Assembly (NCBI GenBank): GCA_038277395.1
Contig: CM076195.1
Span: 53,825,551-53,889,550, forward strand
DNA: 64,000 bases
From: Dryocosmus kuriphilus
Lineage: Eukaryota; Arthropoda; Insecta; Hymenoptera; Cynipidae
Reading direction: 5' to 3'
Positions 53,599 to 62,850 of the stretch are shown one piece after another; position 1 is the first letter of the stretch, and every line of letters starts with the position of its first letter. The notes under the pieces are model-generated. The model made no database searches. It saw only the letters and a list, made by a program, of their open reading frames with translations, and was not told where the DNA came from. Both the position numbers and the translations under genes were made by a program.

Positions 53599-55240
53599 AA
53601 TAGCTCTACTTTCCAAGGTACGATATTTTTGTAAAGGACTAAAAATTTGCCGCTTATTTGTTGCGAATTGTTTGCGCAAAAACAAATTTTGTTGCGAAAA
53701 TTTTTTAAAAATCGCGAGGTGCATCGCTTAGTTGACGTCAAGTTGGCGAAGCATCCACCCCAATAACTGTAATTTGCAAGAAACGATATTTTTGTTAAGG
53801 ACTACAAATTTGCCGCTTGTTTGTTGCTAATTAGTTGCGCAGAAACAAATTTTGTTGCAAAAATTTTTTAAACGTTTCGAACTGCTTTGCTATGTTGATC
53901 CCAAGTTGGTCCAGCAGCCACCCCAATTCGGCAATTTGCAAGGTACGATATTTTTTTGTTAAGGACTAAAAATTTGCCGCTTGTTGGTTGCGAATTAGTT
54001 GCACAAAAACGAATTTTCTTGCGAAAATTTTTTAAAAATCACGAGGTGCTTCGCTGAGTTGACGTCAAGTTGGAGAAGCATCCACCCCAATAGCTGTAAT
54101 TTGCAAGATACGATATTTTTTTTATAAACTAAATATTTGCCGCTTACTTGTTGCTAATTAGTTGCGCAAAAAGAAATTTTGTTGCAAAAATTTTTTAAAC
54201 ATTTCGAACTGCTTCGCTATGTTGATGCCAAGTTGGCGAAGCATCCACCCCAATGACTGTAATTTGCCAGAAATGATATTTTTGTTAAGGACTAAAAATG
54301 TTTCGCTTATTTGTTGCGAATTATTTGCGCAAAAACAAATTTTGCTTGCGAAAATTTTTAAAAAATTACGAGGTTCCTCGCTAAGTTAGCGTCAAGTTGG
54401 CGAAGCATCCACACCAATAACTATAATTTGCAAGATACGATTTTTTTTTAAGGACTAAAAATTTACCGATCATTTATTGCTAATTATATGCGTAAAAACA
54501 AATTTTTCTTTCCAACATTTTTTTAAATTACGAGGTGCTTCGCTAAGTTGACGTCAATTTGGTGAAACCTCCCCCCAATGAATGTAATTTGCAAAATACA
54601 ATATTTTTTTTAAGGACCAAAAATTTGCAGCTTGTTGGTTGCTAATTAGTTGCGCAAAAGCAAATTTTGTTGCTAACATTTTTTAAAAAGTTCGAAGTTC
54701 TTCGCTGTGTTGATGCCAAGTTGGCGAAGCTTCCACCCCAATAACTGTAGTCTGCAAGAGACGATATTTTTGTTAAGGTCTAAAAATTTGCCGTTTATTT
54801 GTTGCGAATTTGTTGCGCAAAAACAAATTTTGTTTCGAAAATTTTTAAAAATTACGAGGTGCTTCGCTATGTTGACGTGAAGTTGGCGAAGCATCCATCC
54901 CAATAGCTCCACTTTCCAAGGTACGATATTTTTGTAAAGGACTAAAAATTTGCCGCTTATTTGTTGCGAATTGTTTGCGCAAAAACAAATTTTGTTGCGA
55001 AAATTTTTTAAAAATCGCGAGGGCATCGCTTAGTTGACGTCAAGTTGGCGAAGCATCCACCCCAATAACTGTAATTTGCAAGAAATGATATTTTTGTTAA
55101 GGACTACAAATTTGCCGCTTGTTTGTTGCTAATTAGTTGCGCAGAAACAAATTTTGTTGCTAAAATTTTTTAAACGTTTCGAACTGCTTTGCTATGTTGA
55201 TGCCAAGTTGGTCCAGCAGCCACCCCAATTCGGTAATTTG
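53599..55240. repeat. 1,302-bp higher-order repeat (8 monomers)
   Basis: The block CAATAGCTC(T/C)ACTTTCCAAG occurs at 53,599 and 54,901. Both are followed by GTAAAGGAC, the AATTGTTTGCGC variant, TCGCGAGG, GCAGAAACAAA, AACGTTTCGAACTGCTTTGC and the odd GGTCCAGCAGCCACCCC variant in the same order. The intervening part (about 54,330-54,790) also matches about 27,540-27,990, including GGTTCCTCGCTAAGTTA and AAACCTCCCCCCAATGA. Confidence 0.8.
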
Positions 55241-55383
55241 CAAGATACGATATTTTTGTTAAGGACTAAAAATTTGCCGCTTGTTTGTTGCGAATTAGTT
55301 GCGCAAAAAACGAATTTTGTTGCGAAAATTTTTTAAAAATCACGAGGTGCTTCGCTAAGTTGACGTTAAGTTGGCGAAACATC

Positions 55384-55507
55384 CGCCCCAATAACTGTAA
55401 TTTGCAAGATACGATATTTTTTTTATTGACTAAAAATTTGCCGCCCGCCCCAATAACTGTAATTTGCAAGATACGATATTTTTTTTATTGACTAAAAATT
55501 TGCCGCT
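55384..55507. repeat. 62-bp partial-monomer direct duplication
   Basis: A segment starting CGCCCCAATAACTG and ending at TTGCCGC is repeated immediately, the second copy beginning at 55,446. The two copies look identical. The junction is GCCGCCCGCCCC, where the sequence jumps back from the TTGCCGC landmark to the CGCCCC landmark. This is a replication-slippage type of event within one monomer. Confidence 0.9.
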
Positions 55508-57575
55508 TGTTTGTTGCTATTTAGTTGCGCAAAAAGAAATTTTTTGCTAAAATTTTTTTTTAATTTCGAAGCGCTTCGCTATGTTGATGCCAATTTATCG
55601 AAGCATCCGCACCAATAACTGTAATTTGCAAGATACGAAATTTTTGTTAAGGACTAAAAATTTGCCGCTTATTTGTTGCGAATTAGTTTCGCAAAAAAAA
55701 ATTTTGTTGCGGAAATTTTTTAAAAATAACGAGGTGCTTCGCTAAGTTGACGTCAAGTTGGCGAAACGTGCGCCCCAAGAACTGTAATTTGCAAGATACG
55801 ATATTTTTGTTAAGCACTAAAAATTTGCCGCGTATTTGTTGCTAATTAGTTGCGCAAATCAAATTTTTTTGCTAAGACTTTTAAAAAAATTACGAGGTTC
55901 CCCGCTAAGTTGACGTCAAGTTGGCGACGCATCCACCATAATAACTGTAACTTGCAAAATACGATATTTTTGTTGAGGACCAAAAATTTGCCGCTTGTTT
56001 GCTGCTAATTAGTTTCCCAAAAAAAAATTTTGTTGCTAACTTTTCTTAAAAATTGCGAGGTGCATCGTTTAGTTGAGATCAAGTTGGCAAAGGATCCGCC
56101 CCAACGACTGTAATTTGCAAGAAAGGATATTTTTGTTATGGACTAAAAATTTACCGATCATTTGTTGCTAATTAGATGCGCAAAATCAAATTTTTTTTTG
56201 TATCATTTTTTCAAAATTACGAGGTGCTTCGCTAGGTTGACGTCAATTTGGCGAAACGTCCACCCCAATAGCTGTAAGTTGCAAAATACGATATTTTTTT
56301 AAGCACCAAAAATTTGCCGTTTGTTTTTTGCTAATTAGTTGAGCAAAAAAAAATTTTTTTGCTAACATTTTTTAAAAATTACGAGGTGCTTCGCTGAGTT
56401 GACGTCAAGTTGGCGAAGCATCCACCCCAATAGCTGTAATTTGCAAGATACGATATTTTTGTTATAAACTAAATATTTGCCGCTTATTTGTTGCTAATTA
56501 GTTGCGCAAAAAGAAATTTTGTTGCAAAAATTTTTTAAAACGTTTCGAACTGCTTCGCTATGTTGATGCCAAGTTGGCCCAGCAGCCACTCCAATAACGG
56601 TAATTTTCAAGATACGATATTTTTGTTAAGGACTAAAGATTTGCCGCTTGTTCGTTGCTAATTAGTTGCGCGAAAAGAAATTTTGTTTCTAAAATTTTTA
56701 AAAATTACGAGGTGCTTCGCTAAGTTGACGTCAAGTTGGCGAAGCATCCATCCCAATAACTATAATTTCCAAGGTACGATATTTTTGTTAAGGACTAAAA
56801 ATTTGCCGCTTATTTATTGCTAATTAGTTGCGCAAAAACAAGTTTTGTTGCTAACATTTTTTAAAAATTACGAGGAGCTTCGCTAAGTTGACGTTCAAAT
56901 TGGCGAAAGATCCACCCTAGTAACTGTAATTTGCAAAATACGATATTTTTTTTAAGGACTGAAAATTTGCCGCTTGTTTGTTGCTAATTAGTTGCGCAAA
57001 AACAAATTTTGTTTCTAAAATTTTTAAAAGTTACGAGGTGCTTCGCTAAGTTGACGTCAAGCTGGCGAAGCTTCCATCCCAAAAACTGTAATTTCCAAGA
57101 TACGATATTTTTGTTAAGGGCTAAAAATTTGCCGCTTACTTGTTGCTAATTGCATGCGCGAAAACAAATTTTTCTTTATAACATTTTTTAAAAATTACGC
57201 GTTGCTTCGCTAAGTTGACGTCAATTTGGCGAAACATCCACCCCAATAACTGTAATTTTCAAAATACGATATTTTTTTTAAGGACTAAAAATTTGCCGCT
57301 TATTTGTTCCTAATTAGAGGCCCAAAGCTAATTTTGTTGCTAACATTTTTCAAAAATTACGAGGTGCTGCGCTAAGTTGACGTCAATTTGGCGAAACATC
57401 CACCCCAACGACTTTAATTTGCAAAATACGATATTTTTTTTAAGGGCAAAACATTTGCCGCTTGTTTGTTGCTAATTAGTTGCGCATAACAAATTTTGTT
57501 TGCGACATTTTTTAAAAATTACGAGGTGCTTCGCTAAGTTGACGTCAAGTTGGCGTAGCATCCACTTCAATAACT

Positions 57576-57584
57576 CCCATGTAG
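57576..57584 (+). repeat. Left terminal inverted repeat of the transposon
   Basis: CCCATGTAG directly follows the satellite bases TAACT. It pairs with the right end at eight of nine positions. Confidence 0.65.
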
Positions 57585-58784
57585 GAATTGAAATGGGGAG
57601 CTAGTCTGGTTACCGACCAGTTGTTCCCACGTAAAGTCAGGAGCTAGTCGTGACAAATGACCAGTCCAAGGTCAGTAACGTCACGGTGGTTTAGTCGGGA
57701 GCTATTCAGTTGATTCGAGTTAAGCTAGTCGAAGCCTAGCTAGGCGCTAGTCCGGTAACCTGGCATATCCTTTTTGGGGTTTATTCGGGTCCTAGTAGCG
57801 CCCTTACAGCTGCCCCGAAGAATCTGGTACAAAAGCAGAATTTATCAACTATACATATGTATATAATTATACATATATACGTAATTAAGGTTGATTTGTA
57901 CGGTTTCCCGGATTTGAGTGATTCGAATTGTATCCGGCCATTTCCGTTTTTTGAGCAGTTTGCCGGAATTGAATCAATTCGGATTCTATCCCATCATGTT
58001 CGTTTTTTGGACTTTTACACAAAAAAAGCTTTCCTAGTAGGATTCGCAAGCGGAATAAGGGGGAACGCCTATATCCAGCCCTTCCACCAACCAATGGAAA
58101 GGAGTAACACTTCCTGAACCGAAGCTCGAAGGAAGTGCCTACTGAGGGAAACGTGCCGCCTTTATAGACGTGGCGTTTCTCCTTGGGGGTGGGAGCCCAG
58201 TCGATTTGCCATCTGGCGGAGCTTCCTGGTACTTCTCTCCTGCTGTCCCCTTGACCCCTGACTGGATGGATTCAAGTATATTGCAAATGTGGGAACTGAA
58301 AAGTAAAACATCAAAAAAGTTGTAACTCAACAAGTAATTACAATTAAGAATTAGTTGATAAGAATGTCATTTGTAAAACAGAATGGTACAGAAAGATATT
58401 TTGTCGCTGGCATGCTTCACTGAACTAAAAAAAATATATTCAATGATCTGTTTTTATGAATAATAATATGTTAAAACAAACTTCTGTTTTACATTTTTGT
58501 ATACGTAACTGCACATTATTAAAATAACCTAATGATTTCTCGTGTAATAAAATCCAATATAAAAGTAAATCAGCTTCTTATTTTAATGATTTCACTCAAG
58601 CTGACAGTCCTGAATTCGAATTTTTAAAGCAAATTTGGATGTGTGCTTAAAACATTGGATTTTCCGAAATATAAAAGAATCTAACTTCACAACAAGCCAG
58701 CTTCATTTTCTGAAATGATTACAATTTTAAAATCGAAATTACTCTTTTTTTAAGTTAAAAATGGAGCTAAAATTCAAGTCAAGC
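57585..58784. other. Internal part of the transposon, no recognisable gene
   Basis: The left 200 bp hold five TAGTC motifs and are richer in G and C than the array. A TA-rich stretch follows at about 57,850-57,890 (ACATATGTATATAATTATAC). The part at about 57,900-58,260 is of mixed composition and has open frames of up to 86 codons on either strand, but none resembles a known protein to me and they overlap one another. From about 58,270 to 58,780 the sequence is AT-rich without a clear feature. Confidence 0.6.
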
Positions 58785-59370
58785 CGCCGACCAGCGCCCG
58801 ACTAGAACCCGCCTAGGAATGTTGACAGAAAATAGCCGCGTACGGAATTACTTATTTTTAAATAACCCGACTTGTCCCCGACCAGTCCCCGATTAGTATT
58901 TTTGAACAAAAAAAAACACAAATTAGCCACCGATCAGTTCCCGACTAGAACCGCCTAGGAATGTGGACAGAAAATAGCCGCTTACGCGGAATTAATTATT
59001 TTTGAATAGTCCGACTTTCCCCGACCAGTCCCCAATTAGGATTTTTTAACAAAAAAACACCAATAGCCACCGACCAGTTCCCAACTAGAACCCGCCTAGG
59101 AATGTGGACAGAAAATAGCCGCGTACGCGGAATTAATTATTTTTAAATAGCCCGACTTTTCCCTGACTAGCCCCCGATTAGAATTTTTGAACAAAAAGCA
59201 CCAACTAGCCACCGACCAGTTCCCGACTAGAACCCGCCTAGAAATGATGACAGAAAATAGCCGCGCGTACGGAATTAATTCTTTTTAAATAGCCCGACTT
59301 GTCCTCGATCAGCTTCCGATTAGGATTTCTAAACACAAAAAACACCGACTAGCCCCCGACTAGCACCCTA
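58785..59370. repeat. 142-bp tandem repeat inside the transposon, ~4 copies
   Basis: GCCTAG recurs at 58,811, 58,953, 59,094 and 59,236 (intervals 142, 141 and 142 bp). Each unit contains the same series: CCGACCAGTTCCCGACTAGA, ACCCGCCTAGGAATG, GACAGAAAATAGCCGC, TACGGAATTA, ATTTTTAAATA, CCCGACTTGTCCCCGACCAG, CCCGATTAG and a poly-A run. Each unit is therefore dense in CCGAC(T/C)AG words, which resemble the subterminal motifs of the element. Confidence 0.88.
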
Positions 59371-59398
59371 GTTGTGGTGGGGCCAAGTGGGGCTTTTT

Positions 59399-59407
59399 CT
59401 ACACGGG
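59399..59407 (-). repeat. Right terminal inverted repeat of the transposon
   Basis: CTACACGGG, which reads CCCGTGTAG on the minus strand, directly precedes the resumed satellite CTGTAATTTGC. Confidence 0.65.
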
Positions 59408-59632
59408 CTGTAATTTGCAAGATACGATATTTTTTTAAGGGACTAAAAATTTGCCGCTTATTTGTTGCTAATTAGTTGCAAAAAAACAAATTTTATTGCT
59501 AACATTTTTTAAAAATTGCGAAGTGCTTCGCTAAGTTGACGTCAAGTTGGCGAAGCATCCACCCCAATAACTGTAATTTTCAAGATACGATATTTTTGTT
59601 AAGGACTAAAAATTTGTCGCTTTTTTGTCGTA
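59408..59632. repeat. Satellite remnant right of the transposon; end of the array
   Basis: The interrupted monomer resumes with CTGTAATTTGCAAGATACG, and one further monomer follows with the usual GCTTCGCTAAG / GGCGAAGC dyad at about 59,525. Similarity ends after AATTTGTCGCTTTTTTGTCG near 59,632, where unrelated sequence begins. This is the true edge of the satellite in this window. Confidence 0.93.
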
Positions 59633-60486
59633 AACAAATGATCCAAGCGATTTGTGCACGTGGTAGAAAAAAAATCTCCTACTTCAATTAATTTAAATTT
59701 ATATAGAATACATAAACACAGCTAAATATAAATCAACAATTGCATTCATAGAAAAACCTTTTGCGCGGAAAGAATGAAAGAGGTGCTCTAGATGAATGAA
59801 TCTACCTAAAAAAAAAATAGCTGCGGTTGGTAAAAAGTTATATGCGACAAACGTTTATAGTTCACAAATAACTGAAAACGATTAACAGGTTAAATTCTGG
59901 ATGGAGCGTTGTACATCAAAAAACATTTTTAACCACTTTTTGCAAGTGCTTGGCTGCTGTACGTGCCGCAGGCACTATTATTTAATTTAAAAAAAAGTAA
60001 AATAAATACATTGGTTGCGAATATCCCCCATAAATTTTTCACTTAAAGATTTTGAGATATTCCAACTTGAAGGTGCAAAATGCCGTTTTTGACCATTATT
60101 GATCATGTATCAACTCAGTGGAAATTTTTTATCGGTATTCTCGACAATATTTTCTTAAAGTTTTGGTTAAATCCTAGCAGAGCTAGACAGGCATTTTTTA
60201 CAGTTGATTTGTTCAATATTGACAAATATCGATTTTAATTAAGTAGTCCGACAAAACAACATCAAAGATGAATGAGCGGAATATTTTTATACTTCTTATT
60301 GTCAGATACGAAAATCTGAAAAGGATAACAATATTAGATTTACGCCTTTGTTACCTTACGTAAAGAATCGGAAAATAAATTTTCAGTGCAAAATCCTTAA
60401 GCTGATCTATTTTTTCTTTACGTGATAAGTCAGAAGTGACTTCTTTTTTAAGACCAAAAGCCAGTCGAATTTTTGTCGAACAGTGT
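59633..60486. other. AT-rich intergenic sequence
   Basis: I see no satellite, no long open frame and no recognisable coding motif on either strand. The sequence is AT-rich with short A and T runs. It separates the satellite edge from the 3' end of the gene relic to the right. Confidence 0.6.
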
Positions 60487-60492
60487 TTTATT
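60487..60492 (-). promoter_or_regulatory. Possible polyadenylation signal of the gene relic
   Basis: The minus strand reads AATAAA here, about 190 nt beyond the stop codon at 60,682-60,684. In DNA this AT-rich the hexamer can occur by chance, so support is weak. Confidence 0.3.
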
Positions 60493-60681
60493 TTGACATT
60501 TACATATAAATTTTTAATAAATAACTTTGGTTACAGCAATTATACAATTTTCTTTATAAAAAAGTTTTATCCTAATTATGAGTAATAAAGATTTAATATT
60601 GTCAACTTCAAAAAATACTTTTTCGTTGCACTTAGAAGAAAAAATTGCTGTTTCAAAATTTAATTTCGGAATATTACTCGT

Positions 60682-60989
60682 TTATTGTCTAAAATAAATT
60701 AACAATTCTGCATTTAATTTATAGTCATTCTCAATCGCAAACGCTTTCTTTTTCATGTCATCATAAACAATCCAATTCGTGTTTCTCCTTGAAATTACTA
60801 CATAGTGTCCAATGGACTTTGATGTTCTTCTCATTACTGATGGACTTTGTACTCAATTACTCCTAAAATACTGTAAGCCTCTCCAGTTTTTGGGCATATA
60901 TATATATACTCGTATATATATATATGACTTTGCAAAAGATCCAGGTTCTTTCTTTCGATCCATGTCAATCCCGATTATAGTCATATCTC
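60682..60989 (-). CDS. C-terminal exon relic with USP-type His/Asp box
   Basis: After the proposed acceptor, one frame reads D-M-T-I-I-G-I-D-M-D-R-K-K-E-P-G-S-F-A-K-S and then runs through a TA-repeat palindrome to a TGA at 60,853-60,855. A second frame (about 60,890-60,837) reads K-T-G-E-A-Y-S-I-L-G-V-I-E-Y. The first frame then resumes as S-I-G-H-Y-V-V-I-S-R-R and N-T-N-W-I-V-Y-D-D-M, ending A-E-L-L-I-Y-F-R-Q with stop TAA at 60,682-60,684. Y-x-L-x-G-V-I followed by G-H-Y and W-x-x-Y-D-D is the order of the second USP signature, with catalytic His (60,805-60,807) and Asp (60,757-60,762). Two compensating frameshifts break it. The motif order is seen directly; activity is not expected. Confidence 0.68.
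60895..60926. repeat. TA-repeat perfect palindrome inside the last exon relic
   Basis: Fifteen-base arms, C(AT)6-A-C and its exact complement G-T(AT)6-G, are separated by the two bases TC. It lies between the two frames of the exon, so repeat-length change here could have caused one of the frameshifts. Confidence 0.85.
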
Positions 60990-61832
60990 CTGGAATTAAT
61001 TAATAAAAGGGCAATTAGTAATTATTGCAGACTTAAATCTTGCGGCAGTCTCTATATGGTTATGTCCAAAATGATGACAATTTTTTAATAAAAAATTGAG
61101 AAATGTTAAGACGCATGCATGCGGAGGCAGAAAACTCTTTTCGGTTTGGATAGTTAAAATTTGCAACCCATTATGTACAGTGTACCCTGATATGCAATAT
61201 GTACTTTTTTTTAAATTTTACAGAATGATTTGTAATGATAAGTGTTTCTAAGATACCTGATATTGTAATTAGGTACCTTCACAAATTTTTGAACATAGCT
61301 TTTTTGTTAAAGATAAACTTTTTCAAATTATCAAAACCTCCAAGTTTGAAGAAAATTTAATTAATAAACAAAAACATAATTGGAAAGGAGATACAAAATT
61401 TCTTTTAACTTTCTCTGAACGTTGCTAATGAGATAAGAAATTCTTTCATCAAGGAGAAGAATAAACAACTTTTTTCTGCTGATACGTTCATAATTCATAT
61501 TTATTTATGTCGTCTCTTCCTGTCCAATATTATTTACTATTTTAAATAACTTGCTTTGTTCGTCGCAACTTATATTATAGATCTATGAAGCACAAAGGTC
61601 TCAGATTTGGATGAATTTTTGTGTACCTTGATAAAGGCCCAAAGGTGGGTCAAAATATCAGATTTAATAATAATGCCTAAAAAGAAATCTGAATTATGAA
61701 CGTATGGCCAGAAAAAAATTGTTTATTCTTCTTCTTGATGAAAGAATTTCTTATCTCTTGAAGAAAAAATTGTAGGAAAAGGGATTATCCGGAGTACTAG
61801 CTTTTAATTAATTTTTAAGTTACAATATGTAC
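60990..61832 (-). other. Proposed intron (843 nt)
   Basis: The donor is AAATAG followed by GTACAT at 61,832. The acceptor is TTAATTAATTCCAG, with AG at 60,991-60,990. The exon before it ends with one base of a codon and the exon after begins with two, giving a Gly codon, so the frame passes from H-K-I-G directly into D-M-T-I-I-G-I-D. Phase agreement and the placement between the two halves of one domain support it. The polypyrimidine tract is weak. The intron contains the 68-bp-arm inverted repeat. Confidence 0.55.
61430..61757. repeat. Inverted repeat, 68-bp arms with 192-bp spacer
   Basis: The left arm (61,430-61,497) begins GAGATAAGAAATTCTTTCAT and ends ACGTTCATAATTCA. The right arm (61,690-61,757) is its reverse complement with about half a dozen mismatches. 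Weak similarity continues a few bases inward. The spacer is AT-rich and unremarkable. This could be a small foldback transposon or a hairpin-RNA source. It lies wholly inside the proposed intron. Confidence 0.88.
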
Positions 61833-62850
61833 CTATTTTGTGAATTTCTTTGTCTTCTGTATCTTTGCAATTATTCTGTCGGTATTGAACACTCGGTAGA
61901 ATAATGTGATCTTTGATGACGCCTCCAAGAGGTTTGTCGATCTCGTTATCAGAAATTGTAATTGAAGGAAGTGCGTTTATTCGAGGCTGACATCCGGCTC
62001 TGCAAACAGAGGCTTCTTGAAAACTTGACAAATTTTTAAATAAAAAATTTGCGAGTGAAACAACGTTGCATGAGCAATCAATTGACTTAACTAAATTTGG
62101 ATTTAGTTCTTTGTTAAAATAATTCAGGAAAATTTCCGCCCTTCTCTGGTATGTTATTAACTGAATATTTTTATCCGATACTTCTAAAACCATTTCAAAT
62201 AAAGCACAGATTGATCTATGCTCCTTGACGTATTTATACACTTTTTCGCTGTCGGTGACTGCTGCTAATATGATTTGAAAAATACTGTCTAGAGGAAAAG
62301 TGTTGGGCAATGAAAGTTTCGTTTTCTCCCAGGTTACTAGACGTAAACTGTGATCAATCCGATTTTTAATGATTGGCAGGGTGCGACTCTTGGAAGAAAT
62401 AATCATGTCATTCAAATCCTGATTGTTCTTGGTAAGGTAGAAGGATTGTCTTTTTTTCTTTGTTCGTCCTAAGTCTCGCCAGTTTTCGACATCAGTGAGA
62501 GCGATTCTGGTATCTTTAGTAGAACTTTCGGAACATGGGATGCAAATTCTTTTTTCTCCATAACCTTCTTCTTCTCCTTCTATCCTTGTGGAACATCCGT
62601 CTAGCAAATGAATATTTGATCCACAAACAATACATGTATGGCTGCCAGAGGCAAGATCCCCATTTTTGCATGCCAAACATGCCGTCGCGACGATGAAATT
62701 AAACTGTGATGATATGTTCTTCAAAGGACTTCGATCAACGCTTGCTTCTACTAGAAAACTCACAACTTGTGAGTGGATTTTGTCAGAAATTATAGAATTT
62801 CTTTTTCTTTTTTCTTCAAATTGTGGAACAGTTAATGCTACTGTGAAGAA
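61833..62850 (-). CDS. Zinc-binding segment plus N-terminal half of a USP-like domain
   Basis: The frame is open from 62,850 (after an in-frame TAA) through the proposed donor at 61,832. Its first ATG-like position at 62,763 is GTG, so it has no start of its own and must be an internal part. Counting from 62,763, a metal-binding pattern runs C29-x2-C32-x9-H42-x-C44-x2-C47-x4-H52-x4-C57 and then C74-x2-C77, with E-E-G-Y-G-E-K-R before the last pair. Further on, P-N-T-F-P-L-D-S-I-F-Q-I (residues 153-164) resembles the Cys box of ubiquitin-specific proteases, but Phe156 stands where the nucleophile Cys would be. S-I-D-C-S-C-N-V and V-C-R-A-G-C follow, like the Cys pairs of USP finger regions. 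If the donor is not used, the frame ends at 61,804. Confidence 0.65.

Larger units (their letters stand above)
1..57575. repeat. Satellite DNA array, ~163-bp monomer, ~350 copies, head to tail
   Basis: The whole stretch is one tandem repeat. Every monomer contains the same landmarks in order: GAGGTGC, a block around TTGACGTCAAGTTG, CATCCACCCCAATAACTG, a TAATTTGCAAG-type block, ACGATATTTTTGTTAAGGAC, TTGCCGCTTATTTGTTGC, AATTAGTTGCGCAAAAAC, then T-rich and A-rich runs leading to the next GAGGTGC. Adjacent landmarks are spaced 162-165 bp where measured (for example 21,218, 21,380 and 21,545). All monomers point the same way and I saw no inversion. Divergence between neighbours is considerable, while distant blocks are sometimes nearly identical, as expected for higher-order repeats spread by unequal exchange. 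The left end lies outside the window. The right end is cut by a transposon insertion at 57,576. The unit length is close to nucleosomal, as in many centromeric satellites, but a centromeric role is inference. Confidence 0.97.
57576..59407. mobile_element. Non-autonomous DNA transposon inserted in the satellite (1,832 bp)
   Basis: A satellite monomer is interrupted after CAATAACT and resumes at CTGTAATTTGCAAG, so the consensus AATAACTGTAATTT is split and CT appears on both sides, consistent with a 2-bp target duplication. The insert begins CCCATGTAG and ends in the reverse complement of CCCGTGTAG, a 9-bp terminal inverted repeat with one mismatch. GCTAGTC-type motifs lie in one orientation near the left end (57,599, 57,642, 57,723, 57,745) and inverted near the right end (59,347, 59,358). 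No transposase-sized reading frame is present. Short inverted ends with many subterminal motifs and a 2-3 bp duplication recall CACTA-type elements, but the termini are not CACTA and I leave the superfamily open. Confidence 0.75.

Noticed and set aside
1..57575. Dozens of open frames of 60-117 codons on both strands, many similar to one another
   Set aside because: They are chance frames in the satellite. They share the same translated phrases because monomers of 162-165 bp often keep frame, they begin and end at arbitrary places in the monomer, and they exist on both strands.
1..57575. CENP-B-box-like motif in the TTCGCTAAGTTGACG part of the monomer
   Set aside because: The spacing after TTCG does not supply the A and CGGG bases of the known box, so I do not call it.
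1..57575. Telomere-type repeat suggested by frequent TTAAGG words
   Set aside because: The word occurs once per monomer within GTTAAGGAC and never as a short tandem TTAGG array.
1..57575. CRISPR-like array
   Set aside because: The repeats are direct and contiguous, with no alternation of constant repeats and unique spacers, and the DNA is eukaryotic in character.
57857..58117. 86-codon plus-strand frame and overlapping minus-strand frame in the transposon
   Set aside because: Neither shows a recognisable motif, and the two overlap antisense. I see no support for a gene.
60812..61003. 63-codon plus-strand frame
   Set aside because: It is the antisense shadow of the relic exon and runs through the TA palindrome.
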